The notes beneath the pieces are model-generated. The model saw only the letters and a list, made by a program, of their open reading frames with translations. It searched no databases and had not been told where the DNA came from. The translations under genes and the position numbers were made by a program. This document shows positions 38,801 to 51,100 of a DNA stretch of 64,000 nt, in pieces (positions within the stretch are counted from its first letter, which is position 1; every line of letters starts with the position of its first letter). The stretch spans positions 7,051,652 through 7,115,651 of the forward strand of contig JANPWX010000008.1 of NCBI GenBank assembly GCA_024734555.1, in the 5' to 3' direction. The DNA is from Trochalopteron elliotii (taxonomy: Eukaryota > Chordata > Aves > Passeriformes > Leiothrichidae).

Positions 38801-41800
38801 TCCTGATGCTGAAGTATCAAAGACTCAGTACGGATCTATCAGCAGGTATTTTTTCCAAAAGTTAATTAATCCTTCGAACATCTGATCTCAAAACTGTCCT
38901 CACATTTTGCTAATTTGGGCCTCCTCAGCAGATTTCTAGTGTTTCCTGACTCGAGCATAGCAATGGTCGTTAATGACAGGCTAAGTGGCCAGCTGTGGCT
39001 CCTTAATACCTCACATAATTGCTGCTCTAACATCCTTCTCCTCCAAGCCTTGCATGTGTGTCTGAAGTAATGGATAGATAGCCCTAGAAACCAACAGCCT
39101 TTGTTCATCCAGACAGATCATACGTGGTCAGGAGCAATACAAGGCTTCTCTGAGACACCCTGCTGATGCACTTTACACTGTGGCAGCACCATTTAAAGTG
39201 TATCTATCTTTCTCAGAGGGTTAACTCAGCACTTGCTCTCCGTGTTTGAGCTCTGGGCTTAACCCAGCACAGCCCTACATGCTCCTCCTGAGCCTGTATC
39301 TCCTCACCTTGCTCTACGTGGGCAGGAGCATGTCTGGGGTTTCTAAAGCTCTGTTCCACTGCTCTTCATGCTGCAATCAGCTCTGCTCTTCTCATGATGT
39401 TTCCCAGAAAGCTGTGGAAGGACGTGGCCATCTGCCTGGGCCCACGGCAGAAGGCACTGGAAGACTTCTCATCCTTATGTAACAGCCTGTGTCCTCTACA
39501 GACCCATCCTAGGGGAAATGAAACTGAGCCCCTGTGCAAAGCCATGGCTGCCAACCCAATGTCACAGAACAAACAGTGTCATTTATTTTGTTAACTGCCT
39601 CAGACAGCTTTTTCTGCAGTCCCACCACTCTGTAACCCCACCACCTCAGTGCCCTCATGCCAGGCAGGGTGCTGCAGTCACAGCCATGCCTAGCACCCAA
39701 CAGACTTGAACCAGCTCCAAAGAGCGTGTGGCTTCACATTTGGTGACAGAGAACTTGCAGCCCTGCTAGCACCGACTGCGGCGGCACCTCACATGCCGAA
39801 AGTCTCAAGCTGCTCCTCTCACTGATTGCTGATGCTTGGGGTGACACTTGGAGCTGCTGCCACCTCCTTTAGTACCAAAAGCCAAACAGTAGAGAAAAGT
39901 CTAGGCAGAGAAAGTTCCACCTTTGCTGTGCAGGCTGGTCACACTTATTATTATATTACTCCTCTTGTGGCTGCCATATGTGATATTTCAGAGGGATTCA
40001 AGACACTCCACTTTAGGAACAGATCTAGGCCAGGAACTTGGAAAACAATGAGGACTATTCTGAACTCACCTGCTTGTCCCAAGAAACTTAAGAGCCATCA
40101 CTAAACTGGGCTTCACTCAAAATTTACATTTATATGTTAAAAACCTAACAGGAGCAAGGACCTTCCATGATGCCTTCATGCAATCTCTCCAAGATGAAAG
40201 GATCATAGAGGTGGAAAGCTTCTTTCCTGAGAGTGGGCAATTATCAGGTGTGACTGTAAGTGCCCAGCAAAATCAGAACCATTCTGCTGCTTCCCACAGG
40301 CTTTGGAGCAATTAGGTTTTCACGCCTTCTGCTTTGTCAGATGAAATATTTGAATTGCTCTGCCTAATGATGAGTGTATATTCACAATGAAAACCCCAGT
40401 CCTTCTCGCAGTGTTGTTTTTGACATTGAGCGCAGGAATGCTAAAAGTTTCTGACTGACACCTTTTTATTAAAGGGAGAAAAAACTGCACACATCTATCA
40501 AATCTCTAGATGCAATAATGTAATATGATTATTGCTAAAAATAAGATCAATTCATGGTACAAAAATCAATTCTAGCGATTTCCAGTTCTAGATACATTGC
40601 TTTTATGTCTTTTTGTGTACAGTACTTCAACTAAGTGAAAGCTGACACTCAAAAGCTCTCATATGAAAGCTCAGCTTTTCAAGAAACTAATGCAAAAAAA
40701 AATTCTTCTCAAGCTGTTAGAGGGAACCAAACAGAGCCCTCCCAGAAAAAAACCCATGCAATATAAAGTCAGTAGAGCTGCAGTTGTTGATATGTGGGCA
40801 GAAACCTTTCCATGCAGAAACACTCACTCTCCTATTTCCCAGCACTACAGTAATCTGCTGGCAGATAACTAAGCTGTAAGATATAAAGGCAAGACATATA
40901 TTTTCTTGAATCAAGACAAAGGAAACTCAGTGTGTCTGCCTCTCAGATTTGGGAGATTAGTAGTATTACGAAGGAAAGGTTTTATTACCACATGTAAACC
41001 AGTCTTGGAAAACCAAAGAGTGGAATAATATTCCTGTGGAGCCAGTGAAACACCACGTTGAATTGGCAGGTCATTGCATTTTGATATTTTTTGGCACTGC
41101 AGAGCATCTGCAAACCTGTCATGCTATCTGATAATCCTTTGGTATTTGATAATACAGTACTAAAGGCACAAGTGAACAAAAGGCAGCCAGGGAATTATTT
41201 GTGAATTATATGATATTGGTATTCAGTAATTAAGCCTTAGAATTAGTTGGGAGAGAAGAGCATTAGACTTCAAAATTGCTCTACTGAGTACAATATTTGT
41301 CTTCTGTGTCAAACACATTTATTCAACTGAGTCATGCAGATCTGCTTCCAAGCTTTTAGACTTAATGCCTAGTGAAGGGCTTGAAAATTACTGATTCCAG
41401 CATTTACCATACACTCACAGCTGAATCCACAACCCCTTTTCATTCCCAAACTTTAGCAGGCAGGCAGGATTGTAAGAATTCTATCCTCATTCTTTATGTA
41501 CAAGTATATCCTGGTTTGTGTAATCTCACATAAAAAATACCTATTTCCCTGACTCTTTGTTTGACTGTAAGCTTCTGTAGGTAAATGTTTCCTACACAGC
41601 CAATCTTGTTTTTACTGAAGCCAGTTTATGAAAATCCCACAAACTTCACACAGAGCTATCAGACAGTAAATGTTTGTCCCAGACTGCTAAAATGAAGTGG
41701 TTCACCACCTTATAAAGAAGGTATTCATTAGAGCATAAATTTAACTAAAAATAAGAGAAATTATGGACAACAAAGAGAGGAATTTCATTGTGAAACTGAT

Positions 41801-43391
41801 GCAAGGGACTATAAAACATCTGGAAAATGTTAGTGACTGCGTTGGCTAAAATCATGGAGCATGCTATCTATCCTCTGAGAGCTGATTCTCCTTGACTTAA
41901 AGGGGAAAGACAACCTCAAGCGAGATAGCAGATGAGTTGTTACTCAGAGTAAGCAGGCACTCCTCATGCAGGCACTGATAAAAATATCAGGAAGGGTCTG
42001 GCTGTGCTGGCTCTCCAAGGGAGAGACAGCCAGCCTAAGCTCCTCTCTGATGGGTCTGAGCATCACCACTGACAGTCACTCCAGAAACACAGCCCAACAG
42101 CTGAAGCACTCCACAGCCTCCATCACTTATCACCACCACAGATATTCTGAGCAGGAAGGGACCGCTCCCTCCTTCTGACTTACCCTCTTTCTTCAGCCCT
42201 GCCCTCCCCCACTTGCAGAAAGAAAAGTTTTGCTTGAGGTCTCAGATTTTACTGTTTTCCAGTTGTTTTTCTCCCTTAGAGAGATTTTAAATGTTCAGAT
42301 ATTTTTGTCTAAACAAATATTTGCAATTATAAAAGAATAGTCTACACTCAGGTAAAATGCCTAATGAGACGACAGAGGCAGAATGAAGTGGCAGAAGGTG
42401 TTACAACTAGACTAGGAGACTATACTAATATGTTTCAGTTGCTTTTGTCCCTACTCTCCTCTGATACTCCCCTGGGCACACAGCAGTACAGATTCAAACA
42501 AGCCGAAAATCAGCCCTTCCCATCCTGTTCTGAAAAGCAAACAGTACTTTGCCATTGAAACAGATGGTTTGGTTGTGGTTTTATTAATAATAGGAGTGTG
42601 TTGTGGAAAAGTGCTGTACAGGCTGGCTCACTTGTAGCTTCCCTTTGGTGTTCTCTGAAAAGGTAACGTCAAGGTGAAGTCCCATCCCTGACAATGCTAA
42701 TGGAGGTCTTTCCACAGGCTGCTGTGGAGACAGGGTTTGACACCCACTGTGTCCTTCCTGCACTTCACACCATCCCCCCTGCTTCAGCTACCAGATCCAC
42801 TTCACAAAACTTCTCAATTTTACCCGCCCCAGGCTACTACCGATGTTCCTTTTAACTTGCTCTCAAGACAAATCTGACTTTTATGCGCAGTGTAAGTCAA
42901 AGGTGATAACAAAGCTGTTGAGATTTATGTTTCCTGAAACCCAATAACTCAAAGGTGAATTTCAAAATAACCACAGCAATCCTGATTGGTGCTGAAAAAC
43001 AACAGCAAGAAGATAAAGTAGTGACAATACATGAATTATCATGTTCTTTTTACAAGTTATATATGGCCTTATTTCTTTCTTAGTTTTATTTACAATCCAA
43101 TCTGAGTATTATCCATCTACATTTGCTGGTTTCGCCAGTATTCACGGAATTATTTTCATGGAAAAATTTTATGTACCCTTTCCTCCCAAAGTCTTTGTGT
43201 TGGCAATATACCATTTCATCTGGCAAGGCATACAAAATATTAAGAGCCATTCCTGCTTCCTAGCACTAGAAAATAGTAAATCGTAAGTATGCTGCTGACA
43301 CTCCTAGATATGCAATATCTCCTAAATACAAATTTTCAATCATACCACAACCCAATGGACTTTAAAGAATCACAAATAATTTCAGTGTTAC
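35881..43391. other. Noncoding sequence downstream of the CpG island
   Basis: It contains a 9-bp-arm inverted repeat at 36772-36791 (CTGGTGAAA-gt-TTTCACCAG) and the enhancer-like block at 37.9-38.1 kb. No plus-strand exon that would pair with the donor at 35848 could be identified with confidence. Confidence 0.55.
37860..38110. promoter_or_regulatory. Enhancer-like noncoding block
   Basis: An AT-rich, repeat-free stretch of complex sequence with many homeodomain-type and E-box-like words. It contains an 8-bp inverted repeat, TGGGGGCA (37999-38006) and TGCCCCCA (38031-38038). This texture resembles conserved noncoding elements, but conservation cannot be tested here. No open frame of note. 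Confidence 0.25.
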
Positions 43392-43731
43392 CTTATGCAG
43401 ATGCTGAAAAACAGTGGTGAGGATGACCGAAGGAATCACAGAAATTAAATCTAGTGACACACTGACAAATACACTAATCCACATTAATGCTTCTGTTTGC
43501 TCTGGGAGATAAAAACCATTACAACTAATGACAGAATCAACCTTATCAACAGCATCCAGAGAAGCAACGAAATATTTGGATAGCTGCTGGGACAGCTTCT
43601 GAAAATAGTCTGCAGAATTCAGCCAGAAGCTTTTTAAAACAGGTTTCTGGGGATGGGTTTTTTTTAAGATTGTCTCCTCACATCCAGAGCCACCACCAGA
43701 GGTAAACCTGCTGCTGTGACCACCCTTAAAA
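43392..43731 (-). CDS. Possible large coding exon with a hydrophobic segment
   Basis: The minus strand is open for 145 codons from 43799 to 43362. Inside it an acceptor (ttttgtttctgcacatcag) above 43731 and a donor (CATAAG|GTAACA) below 43392 bound 340 bases, leaving in phase 0. The peptide is first polar (SGCEETILKKTHPQ, then NSADYFQKLSQQLSKYF) and ends in a hydrophobic stretch (ALMWISVFVSVSLDLISVIP) long enough to cross a membrane. No family is recognised. In AT-rich sequence of this size about one frame this long is expected by chance (my rough estimate from stop-codon frequency), so length alone is not evidence; the flanking splice signals are the only positive support. Confidence 0.2.
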
Positions 43732-44681
43732 CTGATGTGCAGAAACAAAATATGGCAGTGAAAAGCATGGAAATTAACTGAAGGTTTGAGAAACTCCAAA
43801 AATAATCACATTTAAACCCAGATTATTGGGAAGAATTGAGGGACAGAAGGAGGTAGGGAGCAAGGCAGAGATAAAACTCCTGAAAATTATTTCACATAGT
43901 CATAGGAAGAAGAAAAAGTTGGAAAGAAATGCTGAGGTTATGCCGGAGAAAAATTAACATGCTTTAACATATTTCTGCTTTCATTTGTATTATGCTTGGG
44001 AAAGAGTGAGAACAGATAGCTACAAGGGACGCTGTCTAAATACAAAGCAGAGAGCAAACCCTAGCAGCATGTCTCTTAAAAAAGGAAGGAAACTTGCCAG
44101 TTCTCAATTACATGCTTTCATTGGTCAAGCCCACATACAAAATAGTTTACACAACACCCCAAAGTTGCCTGCATGTATTTTTGCAGTCAGAGAGCAAGAA
44201 AACAGCAGAATTATTTTTGCTGGGAGACTCAGAATGACTGGAGAGCTTTGCTTCCCAGATCTAGTTTCCATGCCACTCTTTACTTGCCAATGAAGCCTTG
44301 GCTATCAGCACACACAAATGAAGAATTTCCAGAATTCATAAAAAGCAGCAGGTTTTTTTCTTGCAGTGGGGCTGATGCCAAGAAAGCTGGCAAATATTAG
44401 ATTAATTAAACTACATATGCAAATATACCTAACAAAACAGCTGCAAGAGATTAAGGCAGACAAACATGCTGGTATATCCTGGTATACCCTCTCTATATCT
44501 TCTGGAGTGTGTTTTGGATACTCAGGTTGTCTGAAGACTTCATTTAGTATTCCAGATTACAAACCAGTGCCAAATACGGTTCATTGCTCACCACAACAGA
44601 CATCCTGGCTGTTCTGCTGTGTCTTTCATACCTTTCCCTGAAACAAAGCTGCACTTGTTAAGGACGTTTTTAAACATTTTC

Positions 44682-45161
44682 CATAGAATAACAGGATGAC
44701 TCAGGTTGGAAAACACCTTGAAGATCATCTAGTTCCAACCATCCTGCCATGGGCAGGGACACATTTTACAAGCCCAAGTTGCTCAAAGCACCATCCAGCC
44801 TGCCTCGAACAGTTCCAGGCATGGGGCACCTACAACTGCTCTGGGCAACCTGTTTCAGTGGCTCACCACCCTCACAGTAAGAGATTTCTTCATAATATAA
44901 ATCAGTTTAAAATCGTTATTCCTTGTCCTAGCCTTTCACATGCCCTTGTGAAAATATCCTCTCCATCTTTCTTCAGGAACTGAAAGGCCACAATTAGGCC
45001 AGCCCTGAGCCTTATCTTTTCCTGCCTGAACAAACCCAATTCTCTCAGTCTTTCCTCATAAGAAAGGTGCTCCATCCCTCTGATCAACTCACATCAACTC
45101 AGTTTCCCTCTTCTGGACTCATTCCAACAGGTCCACGTCCTTTCTGTGCTTGAGATCCAAG
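44682..45161 (-). mobile_element. CR1 LINE, 5'-truncated 3' end
   Basis: The plus strand shows the reverse complement of the CR1 3' end: an eroded octamer tail (ccatagaata), then the familiar gatcatctagttccaacc and ctgccatgggcaggg blocks, then the end of ORF2. On the minus strand 45087-44902 still reads as the ORF2 C-terminus, with EHLSYEERLRELGLF and DGEDIFTRACERLGQG. Only the last few hundred bases are present, as with most avian CR1 copies. It cannot encode a working reverse transcriptase and is not mobile. No target duplication was found. Confidence 0.95.
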
Positions 45162-48100
45162 ATATTATTAATACATAATTGACTGACTATTGCAACACCT
45201 CAAAATATTCCACAGAAAGACAAAGACTAGAGATGGAAAGCACAGTGTCTCTATGTCATTAGAAGAGGGCAGTAGTATTAGATATATAATTTCAGTTTCC
45301 CAGCTCAAGCATTTCCCCTACCATGTATAAATTAAGTGAAGCAGATTTATTTGCAGTATAATGTACTGCACCATACATTAAATGACTGAAGCAGATTTAT
45401 TATGTGCTAGATTTGAAAACAGCCTTTTTAAAATAATAATCCCAGTATCAAAGCAAGATTTAGAGTGGTAAACTGTATAATAAAATACATTTAAGGAAAG
45501 AAAACCTTCAACTATTTTCCCTACCCTGTGTAAATGAATGGCATTTCTGAATTTAATTCATACATAGGCAAAGGACCCATACAAAATCTCATTGACACTG
45601 AATTCCAACTAGAATGTCCTAACAAAGACATAAATGGTGTGTAAGTCACTCTCTATCCATTAAAAATTATAGTATTACACCAAAGAGAATGGAATGTCCT
45701 CAGAACAACATAAGGTAATTCCATTTTCCTCTGTTTCTATCAGCAGTTTAAATTCTTCAATAATCTGACCTTGAATGCAACAGACAAGTAAAAGGCAGTT
45801 CTGAACATTTTTACCCCAAGAATGTTTTGCACAGGGACAGAGTAAGACTGTGTCTCCATATAGAAGTCCTAGTCAGGATACTGAAAGGGCAGTCAGAGGG
45901 TGGACAGCCCAAGGTGAGTGCAACTCTCACATTCTTTTTCTTTCATTTTGTTCAGTACTTAGTAGAGCATTTAGAAGAAATAATCTAATATCCAAAGGCT
46001 ATATAGCTTTCTGATTTGGAAGAAATGAAGAGAAACATAAGAAGGAACTCATCCTGTGCCAGGCTAAAACAATTCCAGAAAACGTAACTACAAAGAAAAG
46101 GCATGAAAGTTGTTTTATACATTACATCACTAATTTTTGAATTCAGTATTCATTGAATAGCAGAGGATGAGCTTCAGTTGGAGACCCCTCCCAGTTGTTT
46201 GCACACAAGCAGCAGAAATACACTGCGTACTAAAACCATAACTGTATCTTGGCCCAAAGCAAGCCCCATTTCTCCAGCCAGCAATTTCAGAAGTGTCTAG
46301 CACAGGATATCCCTGCAGTGAAAACTGCAATGTAATTCACTTTACTACGACACTGAGAATCAACCCTCCATGTCTGAACAGCAAAATAAAGTTGTGAACT
46401 GTGAAACATACCAAGAAAGAACTGGCTTGTTCTGCAGAGCAGGGATTTTTGGTTTGTGTGACCTTCTGGAGAAGGTGCAGGGCTCAGCTGGCCTCCCCCA
46501 CGAGCATCATGCAGCTTATTAGAGGAAAGGCCTGCTACAGTTATGACAGAAATGAGTACATGAGGCAGTTCCTACAGGATTTGATCATCAGGGTGTCTTG
46601 TGGACTGTGCGTAACTCACATTGTTACATGAAGCCTGCAAAATGCCACATAGGGAAAAGGAAAAAGGGGGAATGATTCAAGAATTCAATGCTTTCGACCA
46701 AAATGCCCAGAGCACCAAACGCAGCCAGAAAGCCAAGGATACTTTAAAAGCCACTGCAACAAAGTCACATTTTGTAGCTATATAGTGATCTGAACCAAGC
46801 TTGAACTCTTCTTGTGCACTTCTAAAAAGCAAGTGGGTTTTTTAGGTCCATTTGTCTAAAATGTGTTGCGTTCTTGGCTGAAGTTGTGGGGAGTTCATTT
46901 TCCTTCCCAGACTAGTCAAATGAGTGTGAGTGCTTAGGACATATCTTATCCAGGCTGTAACCCCTGCTTCTGAACTTAGGAGGAATCTGACTTGCCTCTT
47001 CAAGAATGTTCAGTGCCAGACCTGCTGAACCCTAGTGGTGTTTTTGTGCAGGAGATCGTCATGTCTTGAATTCCAAAACCCATGTGGACCCAAAGGTATA
47101 TTACAAGGTAGTAACAAAGATATCCTCAAATTCTATAGCAGGCAGAAATCTCAGTCAGCCTGGAGAAGTCACCGGTTGTACCCTGGGGTCCAGAGAAGCC
47201 CACAGCATCAAAGGAATGATAAAAACAGCCAGGCTTGTAACAAAGGTCATCACTTCTTAACTCCTGTAAAGCAATAAATGCCAGACTGCAGGTAAGAGGT
47301 TACGAATGTTAATGGATTTACAAACTGATGGGAAGTGCTGAGTGGCAGAAGTCAGTGGAGTCAGGGGGAAGGTGCAACACATCCAGAGAGCAGGGCCAAG
47401 GCTTTCAGAAACAGTTCATGATTTTGCTCAACTCTACCACGGGATCAAAGCACAATGCATGTTAGAGAAGCCACACAAACTTCTTTAAGAGGAGCACCCT
47501 CAGGTCAGTAGTTATTTTTCCCCTTTGATATATGTTATCCTTTTTCCACATCATAAATCACTCCACTGGGAAAACCCTGGAAGCCAGACAGGGGCTAGGC
47601 AGCAACACATGGCAAAGGCTCATGACAGCTCTTTTTTTCCTGACAGACACATCAGCAGCACCTGGCACAGATGTTTGGCACAGGTGTGCTCACCTGCAGG
47701 CATGCAGAGTTTGGTGTGTGCAGCTCAGGGACAAAGGAAGCTGAGTCAGTCACCAGGACAGTGCCCAGGCACCCAAATGACTCCTCATCAGACTGCTACA
47801 TGTTCCTACCTTTGACTGGTGCTCTGAGGCACTGATAGCTGTGTTTGCATGCATTCTTTTTGTCAACTGGATTGTGCAGAAGCATTTATAGACACCTCAG
47901 CACTGTCTCTCCTGCTGCCCAGCCTGGCCACCAAAGTCATTGCACACTCCCAAGCTGACTCACAGGAAGAAAAACTAGGCATTTCTGCAGCACATACTAT
48001 GTTTGCAAAGGATTGCTTAATCTCAGTCTTTCTCTTCATGTTTGTATCCAGCCATTTATCTTTTTTGTCTCTGTCAAGCCAGGTCTGTCTTTTTTCCCTG

Positions 48101-51100
48101 TTTTCTGTTACAAAACTGGGAGTGTTTCTTTTCCTGAATATGTAACTGCCTCGAAATGCAGTTGAAGACAGTGTATACAATTGTGCTTCCTACTCATATT
48201 ATTACTGGAGTGCTGCAATCCAAAAACTTCTTGGCATTCTTTATCCCTAAATCTTCTTTTGATCAATAAATAAAAGAATTCTGCAGCTTATATGAAGTGG
48301 ATAGAAACTAAATATTAGCAGCCAACAAAATGTTTTTAACTTCCAAATCCATAAATCCATTTATGTATTGACATGTGCGGATCCAAAGAAGTTTAACCAA
48401 AATGTTCCATTAAAAGGAAAATAACCAACCCCCTAATCTTTGTGTTATTTACACATGAAAACAAAAGGTAACGTTTGCCTGTCCCTTTTGGATTCACTTA
48501 CATCCTGCAATGCATTTTAGACATTTCAGGTAACCCTGCAGTTTTTGTAAAATATCTCAGAAGGTTATTCCAGCTCTTTCCTGAGGGTGCTCCCACATAG
48601 GGAGACTCAATCGATGGAATTTGTAGGTATTATCTTTCAAAGGAGGAAATTAAGAGACTCTAATGTACTGCAGGTATCCACTGTCCTCCAGTGCAGACAC
48701 AGTTTCATAACCACCAGAGCCTGAATGGTCACTACTCAAAACATGAACCAGAAAATAGAACACATACTATGACTTAAAAAAAAAATACATAAAGGACAAC
48801 TGCCCTGTACCTGTTTCCTGCACTGAAAAAGGCAGCAACATCCAGCTCTCAGTTTCATGGCACCTAATAAAAGTGCAAGAGCTGAGCTGAAGATCAGTGC
48901 TATATTTTGGGATTTGTCTCTTTACGGACTGATTTCTCAGTGTTCTGAAACAAACAGGAGCTCCAAACTGGGAAGGAAAGACATTCACACTCTGGGCACA
49001 GGCAAAGCATTGACGTGCTATCTAATGCCCCTCCAGCAGCTCCAGAGCACCCACCATCTCCATCCAATTCTGCCCTCTTCAAATACAACTGGTGCCTGAC
49101 ACAGGGGTGGAGAGGACATCTCTCTTGAGTAACAGCACCGAGACCATGAGGGACACCCAGCTGATTTGATGCAGTATTGCAGCATGGCTGCTTCGTATGA
49201 AACCCAGCACAGCCTTCCCCTGAGCACAGCACCTATGGGGCACAGGGGCAGTGGCACAAATGAATCCCCTCACCTTCACAGCTAAAAGAGTGTTGGAAAT
49301 GCTCTGGGAAGACCTAAGCATCTGGTGAGGAGAAAAGGAGGCTTTTTTGAAGGGAGTGAGTAACAGAAAAGCTATGCAGCGGCCCCATCACAGTCACTGA
49401 ACCTCACACGTGTGGGCAAGCAGGATGAAGTAAACCACTTGGCATGGAGCAAATCGGGCAGGACTGGTCCTCAGAGGCACTGGCAGAGCTGGATCAATGG
49501 CTCAGCATAACAGGGCTTCTCCAATTGGGAATTTCATCTGTATCTTGCTGACTGCCAATGAGGATGAGTGGCAAAGCTGAGCTGGGCCAGGAGCATTTAA
49601 GCTGGACACAAATCAGACCATAGTGCAAAAATCCAGCACCCAGTTCCTACATTCTCCATAGAGTTTTCATGGAAACAAACACCACCATCAGCCATTTTCA
49701 TTCCACAAATTACTTCCATGTTTTCTGTGAGCCCACCAGAGGGGAATTCCTGTGTCTGCTCATTCCCCAGTCCTCCCTCCCGCTCCTCTGGTTTCCATCT
49801 AACATGGAGATAATTATACTTGCCTCTCTCCAATATGTTTTTCCTACTGCAAATAAAAATGCACAACATTCACTCAAAGGCATCTGAGTTTTCACTATGT
49901 GAAGGCACCCTTTCTCAGGGGTCATAAGCTTTGTATTCCTAGCCAAGACAGTCTTCATTAATTTCAGTGGCATAAAAAGAAAATATGTTTAAGAAAGTAA
50001 TAGAAAAATGCACTGAAATGTCTTCCCAAATTTTATTATGTATAGTTTTTAAGTTAGTGGATTTTTTTTTAATCCAATGTGCCATATTTAATGTTTTACC
50101 AAGCCAAATCTGTAGATAACCCCAGATCTTTATATTTCTTCCTCTGCTAGCTTAGTACACTGGGTTAAGTGTGACTACTGTTTATTTTAACTTTACAAAA
50201 TTGATCCCTGCTTCATATTTTTGAGACAGATTGGTCCATTTTGGTACATTTCCAGAATAAATCCTGCCTGTTCTTTTAAAGTGAGACAGACTTTTGACAT
50301 ACCCCTGTTGTGACTGTGGAAGGCATTTCTGGCACACGTAGTGAGTGATTGACTTCTCTGCATGTTTTCATAGTGATAAATATGTGGGACCATTAGTCAG
50401 GAAAACAAAGTGTTCCCCCCAAAAAATCTCTGCTAAGCATATTTCAGAGAGAACGGGTTAGTACAGATACATCATGCTCTCTTTTCTGTGCTAAGAGGCA
50501 TTTAATTCTGCAAAATTCACTCCCTCCCACATAACTTAAACCACCAAAATGGAACATTTTGCTTTCCCTTTTCTGCACGTGTAAAAAGAACAGGCAATCT
50601 TGCCAAGGTTAACTATACAATCTTGTTTGGCTTCTATAGATTTCATTAATGCCTCATAAAAGAGAATCAATAAAACTCCTTGCAGGTCAATATAAAAAAA
50701 TGACCTTTCGATTTACTCTTTAAAATACAAAAAAAAAAAGAGAATCTTAATCAATAGACATTGTCAAAACTTCTCTGATAAGAGCTCCTGCAACAGGGAG
50801 TTTAGATTAAGAGTTCTTCAGAAAAGTTGTGTTTCTGGTCTGAACTCCTTCCTAAAGATCTGATTTTGATCCTGCTGGGAAACTTTGTTGGGACTACTCA
50901 TTTTAGACTACACACAACCTTGCAAGACTGCATATTAGAAGTGTGAGATTACTCACATACTGAAGCACAGATCCTTGTATAAGTGTCATCACAATTCAAA
51001 GGTTAATAGGACTGCTCACAAGGGAAAGGATTTATACAGAACAGTGCCTTTAATCCCACTCTTGCTTCAAATTCTCCTTTGACATGTTTCCTTGTGCATG

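Noticed and set aside
47053..47290. Plus-strand exon-like stretch with acceptor ttttgtgcag and donor CTGCAG|GTAAGA
   Set aside because: No frame stays open from the acceptor to the donor; at best a noncoding exon.
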